A stretch of 64,000 nucleotides of DNA from Onchocerca volvulus (taxonomy: Eukaryota > Nematoda > Chromadorea > Rhabditida > Onchocercidae). Every line of letters begins with the position of its first letter. Position 1 is the first letter of the stretch. The DNA lies in assembly GCA_000499405.2 (NCBI GenBank), contig HG738140.1, forward strand, positions 6,308,158 to 6,372,157, given 5' to 3'. The notes beneath the pieces were generated by a model. The model worked only from the letters and a program-made list of their open reading frames with translations, was not told the origin of the DNA and searched no databases. The position numbers and the translations under genes are program-made. Shown here piece after piece: positions 36,601 to 50,800 of this stretch.

Positions 36601-39600
36601 ATGAATATATTTATTACCTATTTAGGAAATTTATTGTTAAAATAAACATTTTTTCTTATCCGAAGAAACTATCCTCTTTTGGCTTAATAATCGGGTCGTA
36701 TCTGCATATATTGAAATAAATTATCAATAATTATTCTGTTGAGATTACCAAAATTATCATATTATATTTAATGTTCTTTCAGGAATATAAATATGAAAAT
36801 GTCACGACATCTGAATATGGTAATCTTCTAGTAACAATTTTGATCTATAATCAAAGCAATATTTCCCAGAATTGTTTAGGATAGATTTTTTAAATGGGTA
36901 AAGATGAAAAAAAAGGAAGAGTTAAGATCTACTTAGATGTAAGAGTCAAAACAAGATAATATCATGAGATTCAAGAAAGAATTATTGCAATTGAGATGCA
37001 TGTTTCAATGATCACCCAGCAAGTTAAAGTAAAAAGTTATGTATCAGTAGTTTTTTAATATAGCAAATAAACCAGCTACTTCTTGCTTTACTATACTGTG
37101 ATCTGTTGCTGTAATCGATCTACATTTTTTTTGAATGAAATTTTAGTCATTCATTTTATTTGTTTCAGCTAATGTCAATTATTCTTTGCAAAATTTTTTG
37201 TTATTTATGATTTAGAAAATTTCAGGTGATAGAAGCTTATCGTTGTATGATGGTACCGGAGTATGTTTTCTGTTTTTGCGCAAGCAAATTTTTTGATTTT
37301 CCGTATTACTAAATTTGTCAAAAAATTATAATTATGAACGACGAAACTTGAAATCATCGAATGGATTTAAAATCTATTATCTGAAACTGGAAGCAATATT
37401 TTCCTCTGTTTATGCCTTAAAGAAGAATTTATAGCTTGTTTTTTGAAGGAGAATAAGCCATTCTACTTAAATGGCTTTCCATGGACAGCACGGTATGCTA
37501 AAAATCGTGATTACAAGCAAGAACTTTTTCATCTTTGTACTCAAAAAAGTATTCAGCCTTGGCGACTTAGAAAAACAATACTGTAAGTTATAATACTTTT
37601 GCAAGTATACGGAGGAAAAATCCATTCACTAAAATTTTGTATGTTTATGAGGAAGCAAAACCTAGTGGCTTTCATATTACAATCTGTTATATTCTCTTAT
37701 TATCATTATCTATAAATATTAATTCCAGTGATTTATCGAATCCGATAAAACTTGGAGAAGGAACATTTGGCGAAGTCTTCCGCGTCAATTACAAAGGCGA
37801 AATCGTTGCACTAAAGGTAAGATTTAAACTGCACGTCGATTTAGCCATTTTTTTCTCCTATACATCTGTTTATCCTAAGATTTATATTTAGGTGATCCCT
37901 ATTGGTGGTACCAAAATGGTTAATGGAGACAAGCAGAAATCATTCCGTGACATTGCCGCAGAACTTATAGTTTCAAAGGAATTATCAGATCTAAAGCAGA
38001 CTGAGGACGGGTATTCTACACAGGGCTTTATTCATTTAAGGGGAGCTGTGGTTGTCAAAGGTGAATTCTGTAATAAACGATACGCATAAAATATATTTTG
38101 TTACGATTTAAATACTTAGGTTATTTATTCTTTGAGTATAATTTTGCAGGGTCCTATCCAAAATCTTTGATTATCGCATGGGAGCAATACGACAAGCGTA
38201 TGAAATCCGAAAATGATCATCCGTGCATTTTTAATTCTAGTCAACATTTTTTACTTTTGGCTTTTGAAGATGGTGGAACTGACCTGGAGAAATATGTGGT
38301 ATTTGTTTTTCTGATTGACATATTAGTATGGAACAATAATAGAATAAAGAGAGAAGCAGTATATAATATTCTACCACATGATATTAGCAGTTATAAAACA
38401 TTTTAATTCTCAAAAAAAAAAAAAGATTTATTATAGAAATTTCTTCAGTACCATTGTAATCTGTTCTGAAAATATTTTGATTTGGAAATTTAATTTATCA
38501 AACGATATAAAAAAAGTATTTTGCAGATTGCTAATGTTTTGCAAGCGTACAGCATTATTTATCAGGTCTTACTGGCAATTTCTGTGGCAGAATATCGACT
38601 TTCATTTGAACATCGTGACCTTCATTGTGGCAATATTCTCATACGAAATGTGCAGTCTGATGCTGTTGTAAAGTAAGTCTCATGTTGTAAAATGAAATAC
38701 TTTGTCTAAATCTATTTAAATTTCGATTAAAGGTTTTTGGAAAAAAAAAAGAAAAAATATTTTCAGAACAGATTATAATGGTACCGAAATTAGCATTTGT
38801 ACATACGGTGTCGAAGTGAAAATTATCGACTTTACTCTCTCCAGAATGTCTAAAGGTGCGATAAATTTTGTGATATTCTAGGAGATTTCAGGAGAATTTT
38901 AGAGGTACATTTCATAAATCCGATTAAATTTGAGCTTTAAAGATGGTAGGAATGATAATCCAGATGATGAATGGATTCCAGGCACATCAACGATTTTTTT
39001 TGATTTGGCGAAAGATGATGAATTGTTCGCAGGTGAAGATTGTTTACAGTATGAGATCTATCGAGCGATGCGCATGGTGAACAAGTAATAAATTTTCTTT
39101 TTAAGTCAGTAATATGATAAGAAACATTAGATTTTTGAATATTATTCATGTGTTTTTGAAATATCAATTAGTTTCTTAAACATTACTCGATTTTTGAGAT
39201 TGATCTTACAAACTTCTATTCAAGAGACATCTTTGCATATCTGCTAAATCTTTGAATTCTTTTTTGAAGTGCATGATTTTGACAAAATAATAATAAAAAA
39301 AATTTATTTGTCATTTCAAAATTCTCAACTAGGAACAACTGGTTTCCATTTTGTTCGATGACAAATGTGTTATGGTTAATATATCTTGTTCGTTACTTAT
39401 ACGATAGTATGGATGAGAAAAATACTGGTAACCCGAGTGAAAGGAAAGATTTCATTTATCATTTCAAAGATTTGCACCGTTATGGTGAGTAACTATTAAT
39501 TAAATATAAACTATTCTTTATGTACAAAATTATAACAGGATCCCGTCAGTGTAGATCAATTTAGTTTGGTCAGTAAAGAACAATTTTTGATAGCACTTCG

Positions 39601-39866
39601 ATTCTATATGTATATAAGTAACTAAGTAAACTTGTGACTTCAATTGTTGGATCATTCTTTAAAATTTAGATGTTATCTATGTCGGCATTCTAATTCATCA
39701 TTATTAGGTGCCCATTCTGTCTTAACTGATTTTGTGAAGCATTCAGTATTAATTGAATATCAGTCTATTTCAATTTGAATTCATTGCAGCCAGTCTATCG
39801 GAGTGGTTAGCAGAGAAAGCCAGTAAAAGGAACGATTTCATAGTAGTTGTCAAGGAAAATCATTAA
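33642..39866 (+). CDS. HASPIN: Haspin-type histone H3 kinase
   Basis: Eighteen exons: 33642-33716, 34111-34308, 34658-34724, 35488-35574, 35917-36104, 36176-36318, 36367-36541, 36783-36819, 37226-37252, 37435-37582, 37729-37816, 37892-38060, 38150-38298, 38527-38672, 38767-38855, 38943-39084, 39333-39484, 39790-39866; about 718 residues. Haspin phosphorylates histone H3 Thr3 in mitosis and so recruits the Aurora B complex to centromeres. The first about 380 residues are low-complexity and unconserved, as usual. The kinase domain starts near 385: glycine loop LGEGTFGEVF, VALK with Lys about 411, helix C DIAAELIVSKEL, catalytic HRDLHCGNIL with Asp about 548, and IIDFTLSRM in place of a DFG motif (Asp about 587), the haspin hallmark. 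NNWFPFCSMTNVLWLIYL and the C-terminal helices match haspin. The exon 9 end (37252 or 37260) is uncertain; 37252 keeps phase. Confidence 0.93.
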
Positions 39867-42800
39867 ACACTTAAATTTAAAATAATTGTGATCAATGCCT
39901 TTTTCATTTGTGATTTAGTATAGTATTGATTATCAATACTTCAAATATTTAAATACATGTAGCATTCGGTGAAATATACTGTTAATCATTTTATTATGTC
40001 TTTTTATAATTAACATCTAAAAATTCTATCTAATTATGGATCTCAAAGTGAATTGATTATCATTTTTGCCATTTTCTATTTTATTTGTATTATGTACTTC
40101 TTCATTTTCAAGTAATTATGTGTGTTGAAGTTGGCATGGGAATCAATTCTTATTCAAAGTGAATTGATATAGGCTATGTGTATCTTTGAATGAAAACTTG
40201 CTCTTATTGGTATTAGTTTTCACCTCATCTTCAAGCTGCATTACTTGAAAGACAACAAGATGGAAGAAGTGTTAGGTGAAATGATTTGCCTAGTTTAATT
40301 CATAAATTTATATTAATTGTTTGCGGTGTATTCTTCATCGTAAATTCTTTTAATTATTCCAATTAATTTAAAGTTAGACTTAAAAATTGATTGCATTGAG
40401 AAGATCCAGTTTTATAAGATATAGAAGGGAAAAGCGAATTATTGCAGAAAAAATATTGAAAGTTTATTGCAAATAATGAGTGAGTGGAATATCAAATAAT
40501 TAGACAATAATTTGAACTAACACAAAGTTTGATATTTCATATTAGAAGAAACGTTAAAGAAATTTTTAGTTTGCGGAAAGATTTCAAGAATTTTTTTTTA
40601 CCAAAAACAAAACTCCAGTTTATTGTGCAATAAATTGTATAAATTAATGTTTTCAGACGAAAAGGATGTCGCCAAGTACTGATGTCGGGAAACATTTATA
40701 AATTCAAAAAAAAAAATCGGAAAAAATTATATAAATTCGCAAAAAAAAGACAAAAAACAGATCAGAAATAATCCATCAAAAAAGTACGAATTCATCAGGA
40801 TGATTGCAAATTCATCGAAAATAGCAAAAATTATAACATGTCGAAAGAGTGTGCATGTATAAATTGATCAAAAAAACAAGATGTAAGGATGATAATATTA
40901 ATATCAGCTATGTTAGTAATTTTTATCATACTTAAACTTCGCCGACTTTCTGATTGATTTTCGATGTAATCCTGAGCAATGGATTATGAAAAGATAACAA
41001 TTTTATTCATCAGATAATTCTATCTTGAATTTTATTTATCGTACATTATAGGATAATTAAGATAATTCTGCTTATCATTGTCTAAAATTTCAATTTAGTC
41101 TAAATTGAAGATTTATAAAATCTGTTGATATTTTTAATATTAAATTTAATCTTAATAATTAAACTATTGTAATTCATTGATTTGTACTAAAGTTACATTT
41201 GATTTAAAAAAATGAGATTACAGTATGCTGATTTTTTTTTTGAAATCTTAAATTTTTAGCAGTAGTATTTATTGTTCTGAGATATTATAGGTCAATTTTA
41301 TCAGATATTGATATTTAATTTCAAATTGATAAGCTTTTCGTTGTCACTAAGAGACAAAGAAAATTGGAAAAATAGTGATCGTGGGAATTTTTAATAATAT
41401 GAAACTACTGAAATGTTTTATTTATTTATTTGTTTTTTTTAAATAATAATATTAATTATAATAATAATAGTGATAGTTGATAAAACTTCAAACTTGTTCT
41501 AAACAATAATTAGCTAATTAAACACCGGTAAGTGTAACAGATATATGTATATGAATCTGATAATAAATAGAAAATTACTTCAATTTTAATCACAATAAAA
41601 TTTCTAACAACAATTTAATTCAATCTATTTGTACTTAATTACTGAGAAAAATATGCTCTATAAAAAATTATATTTTTTTTTAAGCAATCTTTTGCGATTG
41701 AAGTATTTGAGAAATTCTTAGAGTTTTTGAAATTCTTCGAAAATATCAATTATCAATAAAAAATATTATTTCAACAATAAATATTATTTCATTCCATCTC
41801 CTTTTATTATTTGCTACTATTTTATCTAATGATTTATTCGGTATTGGAAAATTTTTGAACTAATACGAAATTATTTTTCCTATTTTATGGCTAAATTCTT
41901 TTTTTTTTTTTTAATCTTGTATTTTCGTTCATATCTATGCAATATTTTCATTGCATTTCTTTTCGCGGGATATTTTTTTGATATAAGTTGTTTCCTTTAT
42001 TTCAGTACCGATATTCGATATTTGAATATAGGTTATTGATCATTTCATTGAAATATTTTTTACTTTTAATGATTTTTTTCGAAATATTTTCATTTCGAAA
42101 TTCAAATGTATTGTAAAATGATAATGAATATTTCATTTGCAATATTATTCCTTCTTATTACTTCATTTGCAACTATTTTTAATCCATTTGCTTATATTAT
42201 GTCTTGCATTACTCAATTTTATTACTTTCATTTCCAGATTTTTCATTCATTTAAAATTTCGTCGTGATTTATCAGAATCAATCTCAATCAATTTATTTAT
42301 GCACGATCTACGTACGTTATCTCTTTGATAAATTCCATTTTGGTTAAAATATTCGAACATTTATGAATTTCATATGTACAATGGAAAATAAATATTACAA
42401 AATTTCATTTTTTATTGTCAATGCAACAATTCTAGCAAATTTTATTAATTATTCAATTAAATTTCATTCGCAACGAATATTTATGGAAATGAATGATTTC
42501 GTCGTTAATCAATAATTTCCTACTTCTGTTGTATGATATTAGTTTATGGTAGAAGAACAATCAGAAAACTTCTGCAGGATGTAAAAATCGAAAGACTTTT
42601 CGACAATTTTTCAAATTGTTGCAATCATTTTATTTTGATTTTACTAAGCAAATAATACAATAATCGCCTAATCATTTCTTATTTTTATAATTGCTAATAT
42701 ATCCAGAAACATCGTAACAACAGATTGTTCTAAAAAAAGAAAAAAAAAAAGGAAAAAAGGAAAATTTCAATTTTATCAGTTGCAGTTTCGGATGGAAATG

Positions 42801-43533
42801 TGATAAAGAAAAATATTTCGCAAAAACTATGATTATATGAGATAAAAATTAAAAATTTGAATACGATTCTTTCAATAAAGAAAATTGAAAAAAGAAAAGG
42901 AGAGAAAAAAAAAAACAAGAAATTGAAATATCTTCTAAATATTTTATTCCCAGAAACAATGCACAGAAAATATTGATCAAAAAGAATATTATACAAAAAA
43001 TAAAAATTTGTAATTGACTCGGACAATTTACAACATTTATGATCAGATGATCAGGAGAGATTATTTATCCCTGAAGGCGATATTATATGAATATTCTTCT
43101 TGAAATTTCTTTTAAAATGGATCAAAATGCTTCGTGAAATATCGATCATTTCGAAGAATGGTCATTTAAGGGTATATGTGTTAAAATTCTCTTAAAATAA
43201 ATCAAAATATTTTGAGAGGTATCAATAGGAGAAGGAAAAAGAAGGATTATCAATTTGTTATCAAGATATCAATTGATAATTACAATGTTTGTCAATTTTT
43301 GGAATGAGCAATGCTTCTGATAAAACTCCGTAAAATCAAAGAAACGTAAATATAAAGTTTTATACAAAAAAAAAAAGAAACAAATGAATGAAAACTGAAA
43401 TCAAATAAACATGTCAACAAAAATTTTTTCCTTTTCTAGATAATTTTCCGGAAAAGAGAAAAGATAAATATAAGTTTTACATGAAAATCATTCAAATTAT
43501 CGTTTCAAATAAAATACTTTGAAATAGTTCCAT
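39867..43533. other. Gene-poor region between haspin and KLHDC3-like
   Basis: 3.7 kb of AT-rich sequence downstream of both genes (convergent). No conserved gene is recognised. A three-exon very small ORF candidate near 40118-40682 is listed separately. The rest is simple-sequence-like with many A and T runs. Confidence 0.5.
40118..40682 (+). CDS. Candidate micropeptide gene (three exons, 41 aa)
   Basis: Exons 40118-40158, 40217-40275 and 40657-40682 join with consistent phases through GT-AG introns of 58 and 381 nt (donors GTGAAT and GTGAAA; acceptors ATTAG and TTTTCAG). The predicted end HYLKDNKMEEVLDEKDVAKY followed by TGA uses balanced codons and looks less random than its surroundings. 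An acceptor-like TTTTCAAG ends 5 nt before the ATG. No family is recognised. The middle exon is also open in a second frame (PHLQAALLERQQDGRSVR) that splices in phase into a longer lysine-rich reading, so the frame is not settled. It could also be an exon pair of a gene not otherwise seen. Confidence 0.3.
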
Positions 43534-46500
43534 TCAACGCATCACTTTCACAAAGTATCGTTCGACGTTACCATCATACGAAGATGAAAGCTGAAATCGG
43601 AATGAATTTCAAATAATTTCCTGATCCAGCATTTGTACAATTATCATCATTGAAATCAAAACTGGGAAATGAAATTTGTAAATTTAAATAAAATCTAAAT
43701 GATTAATAGATTGTAAATTTTCAGTTTTTATTAATTAGAAAAATGACCAGTGAAAATTTTAATTTGTATAACTTATTTCTGCGTCGTTTTTTTTTTTTTT
43801 TTTATTTTTTTCACAAAATATCCTATAATATATGATATATCAACTAAAATTTGAAAATGAAAAAAAAAAGAAAAAGTAAAAAAAGTTAGTACAGCTAAAT
43901 TATTTAAACTAATATGATAAAAGTGATAAAAAAAAAAAAAAGAATGGAAAAAAAAACTGACTCCAAATCAAACGGAATAATACCAAAATCTGTTTCAGAC
44001 ACCTCATGCAGTACAACAAGTGATGCAAGATCTTTTAATGTCCAATCTATAAAAGAAAAAAATTTATAAATTTTATAAAATTTAAGAAAAAAATCTTTCT
44101 TTTTTACAATAATAAAAATCTTTTTCAACTTTTTTTTCTTTTATTTTTTCTACAATGATTGTTCGAAACCCAAAAAAAAAACTTTTGCTTTCTTTCATTT
44201 TATGAAATATATCTTTTATTCAAAAACTAACTGAAATTAAGAACATAAAGATCACACAGTTCTAATATATATCCAATATCAGTATTGAGTTCATAAGGAA
44301 TAAGTGATCTAAAAGATTACAATGTTAGCAATGTATATTAAAGGAAGTAATGATCTAAAAGAGTACTTTTTAATTTCATTAATATTTCGATAATATAAGT
44401 TATATCTAATTAAAATATTGTTAAACAAATAAATTAATTAATTGTAGCATATTTGAAGGAAAAAATATTTAAACAGCATGTTTTAGAACAAAAAAAGAAA
44501 ATGGTCGAAAAAACCTTTGCATTAATTATAAGTTTAAATGTTATCGAAAGAACGGATATGTTAATTAATTGCATCAATCGTATATATATGATGATTCAAT
44601 TTGGAAAAGATTCATACTGTAATATTGTATCAATCGCATATATACACAACAAAATAATTCAATCCGAAAGGATACGTACTGTAATTGATTAAGAATTTAA
44701 TACGATATGAATTTTATAATCATACTGTAGTCTGCAATGGATAAAAATTGTGCATTCATACTGTAATAAATTAAAAATTTTTAAAATTTTGCATTATTTA
44801 AAAATTTCTTACATTATACCAGAAAATACGAAAACACGATCCTCGACAATCACACCACAATGTCGTTGTCGACCTATTGGACCACGTAAACCAAATGGAT
44901 GCATTCTATGCCAGATCGATCTTTCGGGGTCAAATCGATAGAGGTCAGATGTATGACGACTATCTCTTTGTCGCCAACCACCAAATACATACATTTTATC
45001 ATGATGAACCCCTGTGAATTACAAAAATGACAATCAACATATTTCGATTGTTTATTTTTCGAAGATTATTGATTACAATCAAAACGATCAATTAGAAAGA
45101 AAACATTTTGCTTAAAAAAAAAAAGAAGAAGGTTGAAATAGCATCGGATCGATCTGCTATGCCAAAAAAAAAGAAAAAAAAAGTTATGCAATTCCATTAA
45201 ATGTAAGCTAAATGCAATAAATACAATTCTTGTAATTAGAAAAGATGATATATTGTTGAAATTAAAATTGAAATTTTCTTTAGCATCCATTATGTAGAAG
45301 AAGTATACATGCAAATATTATAGACTAAAAAACAAAAACTTTTTTTTTTCGATTATACCAAATTTACCAAACTTACAAGAGCATGGTTCTCGTACTGTAT
45401 ACGGTATTTCACCGGTTATTTCTGGTGTCTCCCAGGAACCTGTTTCTAAATTCAATATATCCATACCTATTTCGCCATCAGTACCATTAGTACCACCAAA
45501 AATATACATTTTCTCCTTGATTATACAAGCTGTATGATGTTCACGTCCTGGTGGTGATTCACCCTGAAAATATTGATTTTCAATAAAATTTTACAATTTA
45601 CAAATTTTATAAAAATGATAAAAGGAAATTTCAATATTAATTCACATTTGGCACAATTTCAATTTGGAACACATCGAAATTTGAAAAAAAAAAAAACACA
45701 TAGATGAAATATTAACTTACATTTATAATAACTTCACACCATTTCCTTGTATCAAAATTATATGCCCAAACATCATCAGATATTCTACGATTATAAAAAT
45801 TATTCAAACCAACGATAATTTCTTTTGTTTATCAAACTTATATCATTTAATACTATTGTCAGAAAAAAAAAAAAATCTGAGCACAATAAATTCTTGTTTC
45901 ACTCTCAAATTTTTAATTTTTAAATCCTTCCTTCTTTTGAGAGAGAGAGAGAGAGAGAGAGTGAGAGAGAGGGAGAGAAAAAAAAGAAAGTGGCAGAGAA
46001 AAGACAATATTTAATTTATTCCTTAATATAATAATCAATATGATAATCAATTATTTAATTATAAATTACTTACGTTGTTTGAATATCATTTTGGCCACCA
46101 TGTATAAGCATCATATTTTTATATACGACAGCCGTATGTCTTACACGACCAGGCGGTGTTTCACTACGAGATGGAATTACTGACCAAGTTTTATTTTCTG
46201 CAAAAATAAATTCAAATAATTAAATACTTCAAAATTTTAAAATTAGATTTTATTCTAATTTTTTATTATACACCTATTATTATTACTATCATTTATTTAA
46301 TCCCGATGATACGGAACTAAATTTTGCCAATATCATTAAAAAACATTTCTTTCATATCAATTAATGATTAAATCTTATCAATTATGTTTTCCATTTCTAT
46401 TCACTTTTAAACGATTTGTTGATTTAATCAAAAATCATTTGTTAATTTAATTTAATTTTAATTAAAAACAATTGTGCGAGTTTTGAAAAAGTTTTTATTC

Positions 46501-47873
46501 GATAAAATCTAGAAATAAATTTTGTTAAAATTATGAATAAAAATATACCGGGGTCAAAGCAATACATTTTTGAGCATAAAGTTCTTGTTTCCACACAATA
46601 TCCACCCCACATGTAAACCATACCGTCATATGCTACTACAGTATGACCTTCTCGGAAAGTTGGTATTTCACCGTATGGTTGAAATGACCTTTCTGATTCA
46701 TCAACTGATTCCTGTGATTCGAATATTCGTGTTATCACGCGACTCCAACGATAATCAGCTAGAAGAGAAAAATAAGTTTTCAGATTCATTTTTAAGTTTT
46801 TTCTTGAAAAATGAGAAAAAAAGTATATATTTTAGTATTTTATAAAAAATAAATGAAATTTTATTACTAATTCGAATGATTATAGGAATTTCTTACTAAT
46901 AAAAAATATGCTTTGAATAATAAATTTTTCTTTCAAAACTTTCTCACAAAAAAAAATTTTTTTTCACAAATTTCGATAATAGTATCACTAAAAAATTGTG
47001 AATTATGATATGAATACAAAATATTAGCCGAATAATAAATTTAAAATTCGTTTTTAAGTTTTTCTTAAAAAAAAAAAAAGGGCAAGAAAGCAAATAATAA
47101 TGTTAATAGTATTTTATGGGAAAAACTGGATGACAATATCAAATGTCATAGATGAAATTGAAAAGAATTTCACTATTATTAAAATCAATATGATAATATC
47201 AGAAAAGAATTGACAAAAGAAGTAGATGAAATTTTTATAATTATGTGAAAAATTTGCTTATGAATTTTAAAACGATTTTTCAAATGCATGAACTATTTAT
47301 AAATTTTTTCATCGAAAAATTCTTAAAAAATTGAAATATTTGGTGAAAATAAGTAAAAAGGGAGAAACGGGTCAAATAAAAGTGAAAATCGAATGAAACA
47401 AATTGATTATAATATTTCAGTTCAAAACGTGGAAAAACTTGTAATTTGAAACATTTTTGCCTATATACCAATGTTAATTGTAAAAAAATCCATCAACTTT
47501 GGAGTAAAAAGTGAAAATTTGCGGAGAAGAAAAAAACGAAAGTAAAAATATATGCAAAACAATTGATTTTCGATATTAGATATATTCTGGTAATTGAATG
47601 GAATACTTTGAAATTGGAAAAGAGTTTGAATTCGTTTTAAAATTGAATAAGGAATGAAAATGTTTAGAAATTACAAAACAAACTTGTATTCAAAACGTGT
47701 ACTCCGAAAGATTCGTTATATTCATCAGATTCATCAGACTCATCAGATTCGCCAGTTGACGAATCGTCGGAACAGACGCAACTACCGAATGCGTAGATGC
47801 AATGACCTATTGCGACCGATGCGTGATTTGCACCTTCTGGACCACCTTCTAGTGCGACTATCCAACATGCCAT
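43534..47873 (-). CDS. KLHDC3: KLHDC3-like kelch-repeat protein
   Basis: Exons (5' to 3'): 47684-47873, 46549-46758, 46074-46197, 45721-45784, 45377-45563, 44813-45011, 44232-44308, 43958-44046, 43534-43590; phases agree, 398 residues (human 382). KLHDC3 is a kelch beta-propeller substrate receptor for CUL2 ubiquitin ligases that reads C-terminal degrons. The start MACWIVALEGGPEGANHASV closely matches the family N-terminus. Blade motifs follow in order: AYDGMVYMWGGY, VYKNMMLIHGGQ, IKEKMYIFGGT, HHDKMYVFGGW and EDRVFVFSGI (the last lacks the second G). The C-terminal DLYVLNF and the helix LKDLASLVVLHE match the KLHDC3 tail. The first blade contains an acidic serine repeat (SDESDESDE, residues about 45-53) not typical of the family. 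The last exon is chosen from a TTTCAG acceptor in phase; without it the ORF runs to a stop at 43904. A (GA)n tract lies in an intron. Confidence 0.9.
45938..45980. repeat. (GA)n simple repeat
   Basis: GA dinucleotide tract with minor interruptions, in the intron between exons 3 and 4 of the KLHDC3-like gene. Confidence 0.95.
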
Positions 47874-50800
47874 ATTTTTATTATTTTGGAATAATTACTA
47901 TGCTATATGTTATGTTTCACCAAACTCTGCAATTAATGAAGGATTTGAAATTAGTTGAATTAAAATTTGTAATTTGAATTTTGGATTTAAAATCTGAATT
48001 CCGAAACAATCCTCCATTAATAATTAATTTATTTTTATTATTGAAAAGTTTGAAGATTTAATAATTCAGGGAAATAATTTTAATCATAAAAAGCTACTGA
48101 TTGTAAGAAATTCGTCTAATATGAATATAGGCTGGATATGAATAATTATAAATCAATGAATATTGGAAATTGAACTGATAATTTTGAGGATTTATCAAAA
48201 TTTTCTTTATAATCAAAGAATCTATTAATACAAAACTTTTTTTTTTAAAAAAAGTTATTTGTCTTCCGAGAATACTGAATGAAATATTGATTGATTACAA
48301 AGTTTTTTCATTAAATCTATATTAATACTTACTGATCATTATGAATCGAATTATTAGTGCGGAGATTTTAAATTCTATAGTACATACGTTATACCTAATA
48401 TTTCGGAATGAAAGAAAAAGAAAATGTAATATATGAAATGAAAAAAAATGATAAATAAAATAAATTAGAAATTTTTAAATATGATATGATTAATATTCAA
48501 TATCAGCTGTTATCAATTTACTGCTATAAATAATGAATGAGTAAAATAATTATCGTTTTAAAATTTTACAAATATTTAACTTATTTAATTAATTAATCAA
48601 AATTTTTGAATATTTCTAGAGGAGAAAAGATGATCTTTAATTGAATTACTAATATTTACATGCCATAATAAATAGTATAATAATCTTAATAATGGTATTA
48701 ATTAGCGATTTATCTTCAAAATTTTTATAATTAGAATCATATAATAGAATTATCCATTTATAAGGGAAAAAATATTAAATTTAACTAAGGTAAATATTCA
48801 TTCATAAATTGATAAAACAAAATAAAAGAGGCAAACTTTGTCGAATTGCTTTAAAAATATTACTTAATTAACTCACAAAAAGTAATTAATGTTGTTCACG
48901 AGAGAAGAAATACAAGAAGTAATGTTGATACGAGAATGATTAGAATGATCAATTAAAGGAATATTGGTATATTCCTTGAAACTTTTCCGGGAATAGATCA
49001 ATTGAAAGGATGACAGGGAATATTTGAGTAATATTAATTTAAATCGGAAAATGCGAAAATGTGAATAGTATCATTCTGAACAAAAATTTTTTTTTCAAAA
49101 ATTATCAAATTTTCTTATCAAATGCTTACTACATCCGATTATTACACTGATCTATAAGATTAAAAAATAAAATGATAAAAATTTATTGTAACTTTTGCGG
49201 TTTTCACTTTTTTATTGCGCAATAAAAAATTACTATTTGCGGAATTAAAATCCAATGCAAATAATTTATTCGATTCATTCCATTTTGCAATTTAAGTAAA
49301 TAAATTCGCGAAAAAAACTCGACGAAATTATTCCAGTATTTAAATGTATTTGACTAAATAGCATTTAAAATTATTATTAACAATAATAATTTTTTATCGA
49401 AATAAACGATCAAGCAGTATTGATTTGGTTGATTAATTTTAAAAAATTCAAAAACTTTCAATTCTGTTCCATATTTGTTTCATGTTAGAAAAACAAATTT
49501 GTTCAAAGAATAAATACAAATTTTATCTTATGTCAAGTTGAATGAATAATTGGTCAGATATAATTTAACCGATTAATTAACTATTCGATGCTACATTCAA
49601 ATTTTCTTAACCACAATTTTTTTCCTAATTCAAGATATGCTAATTAATTTTGCAAATATTAGTTTTGTAGCATCTTTTTGATATGTTTCCGAATTTTTTA
49701 AAAAATTTTTGAGAACAAAAAAAAAAGAATGAAAAATAAGAGTTAAACAAATTGTTGTTATCAAGAATGTTAAACGTAATATGATGAATGTAATTCATTT
49801 GTAAATATATTGTAAAAAATTTCGTTTGCATATTGTGAGCGATTCGAAGTGATCAGACAGGATGATACTGTATCTGTGATCTTTAACAGGTTCACATTTC
49901 AGGTTTACTTTCTACCTTCACTCTCGATACTTCATCAAATATGCTCAGTCTGATAGGTTTTTTCAAGTACTTTCATTTTAGATTGTCATTGTAATTTCAC
50001 ATAATGTTTTTCTTTGGCTTGCAAAATTTCAGGTTTTTTTTTTTCATAAAATGAGCAAAATAATGCTTCGTAAAGCTTCAAAAATTTCATTTTTTCTTGA
50101 ACTTTTGAAATCAATAAAATTAATAATTTTTTATTTTAATCTCAAGAAATGATGAAAATTGTTACATTGATATATTGTTGCTTTCAATAATTTATTAGAA
50201 AATTTCAAACAAATCCTTGGTTAAGCCAAAATTAGGCAAATTATTGGATAATCTGGAATTAATGACTGATTATCTAGAAAGCTTTCATTCATTGTTCTTG
50301 ATTGTAATTGATAACAAATAATTTTTAAATCGAATCAAATATAATACTTATCAATTTTGACATTTTAATTAATTAATTTCATGGAATCATGATGTTAGTT
50401 GTTTATTCAGCTATTTGTGCATAGAACGAATTACTATTAAAAAGATTACTGAATAATTAAATTTGAAACAATTTCAAGAAAAAGAAAAACTCGTTTAATA
50501 TTACGACCCTGTAAGGTTGTTTATTTTGAATTGAAAAGATATATTTACCTTCAATTGTATTTGAAAGACGTATGATATAGTCAAGATGAAATAGCTTAAA
50601 TTAATTAAAAAATTGTTGATAGATGCAAAATCCAATGCTTGATTTTCAATTTTCGAATTTTCATTGATTCTTGTATGTTCATCAATTTTATTTCTACACA
50701 GATATATTGTGTAACATTTTGTCTTCATCAGCTGAATGCAATTAAATTCTAAATTTTTACATTCATCTTACAAATGTCCATTAATTTTATCCAAATGGAT

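Noticed and set aside
42137..43026. Hydrophobic ORFs in the 42-43 kb region
   Set aside because: Phe/Leu/Ile/Ser-rich frames expected from T-rich DNA; no conserved motif or splice structure.
49870..49940. Short open segment flanked by splice-like signals on the minus strand
   Set aside because: Only about 11 codons and no partner exon in phase; too little to call.
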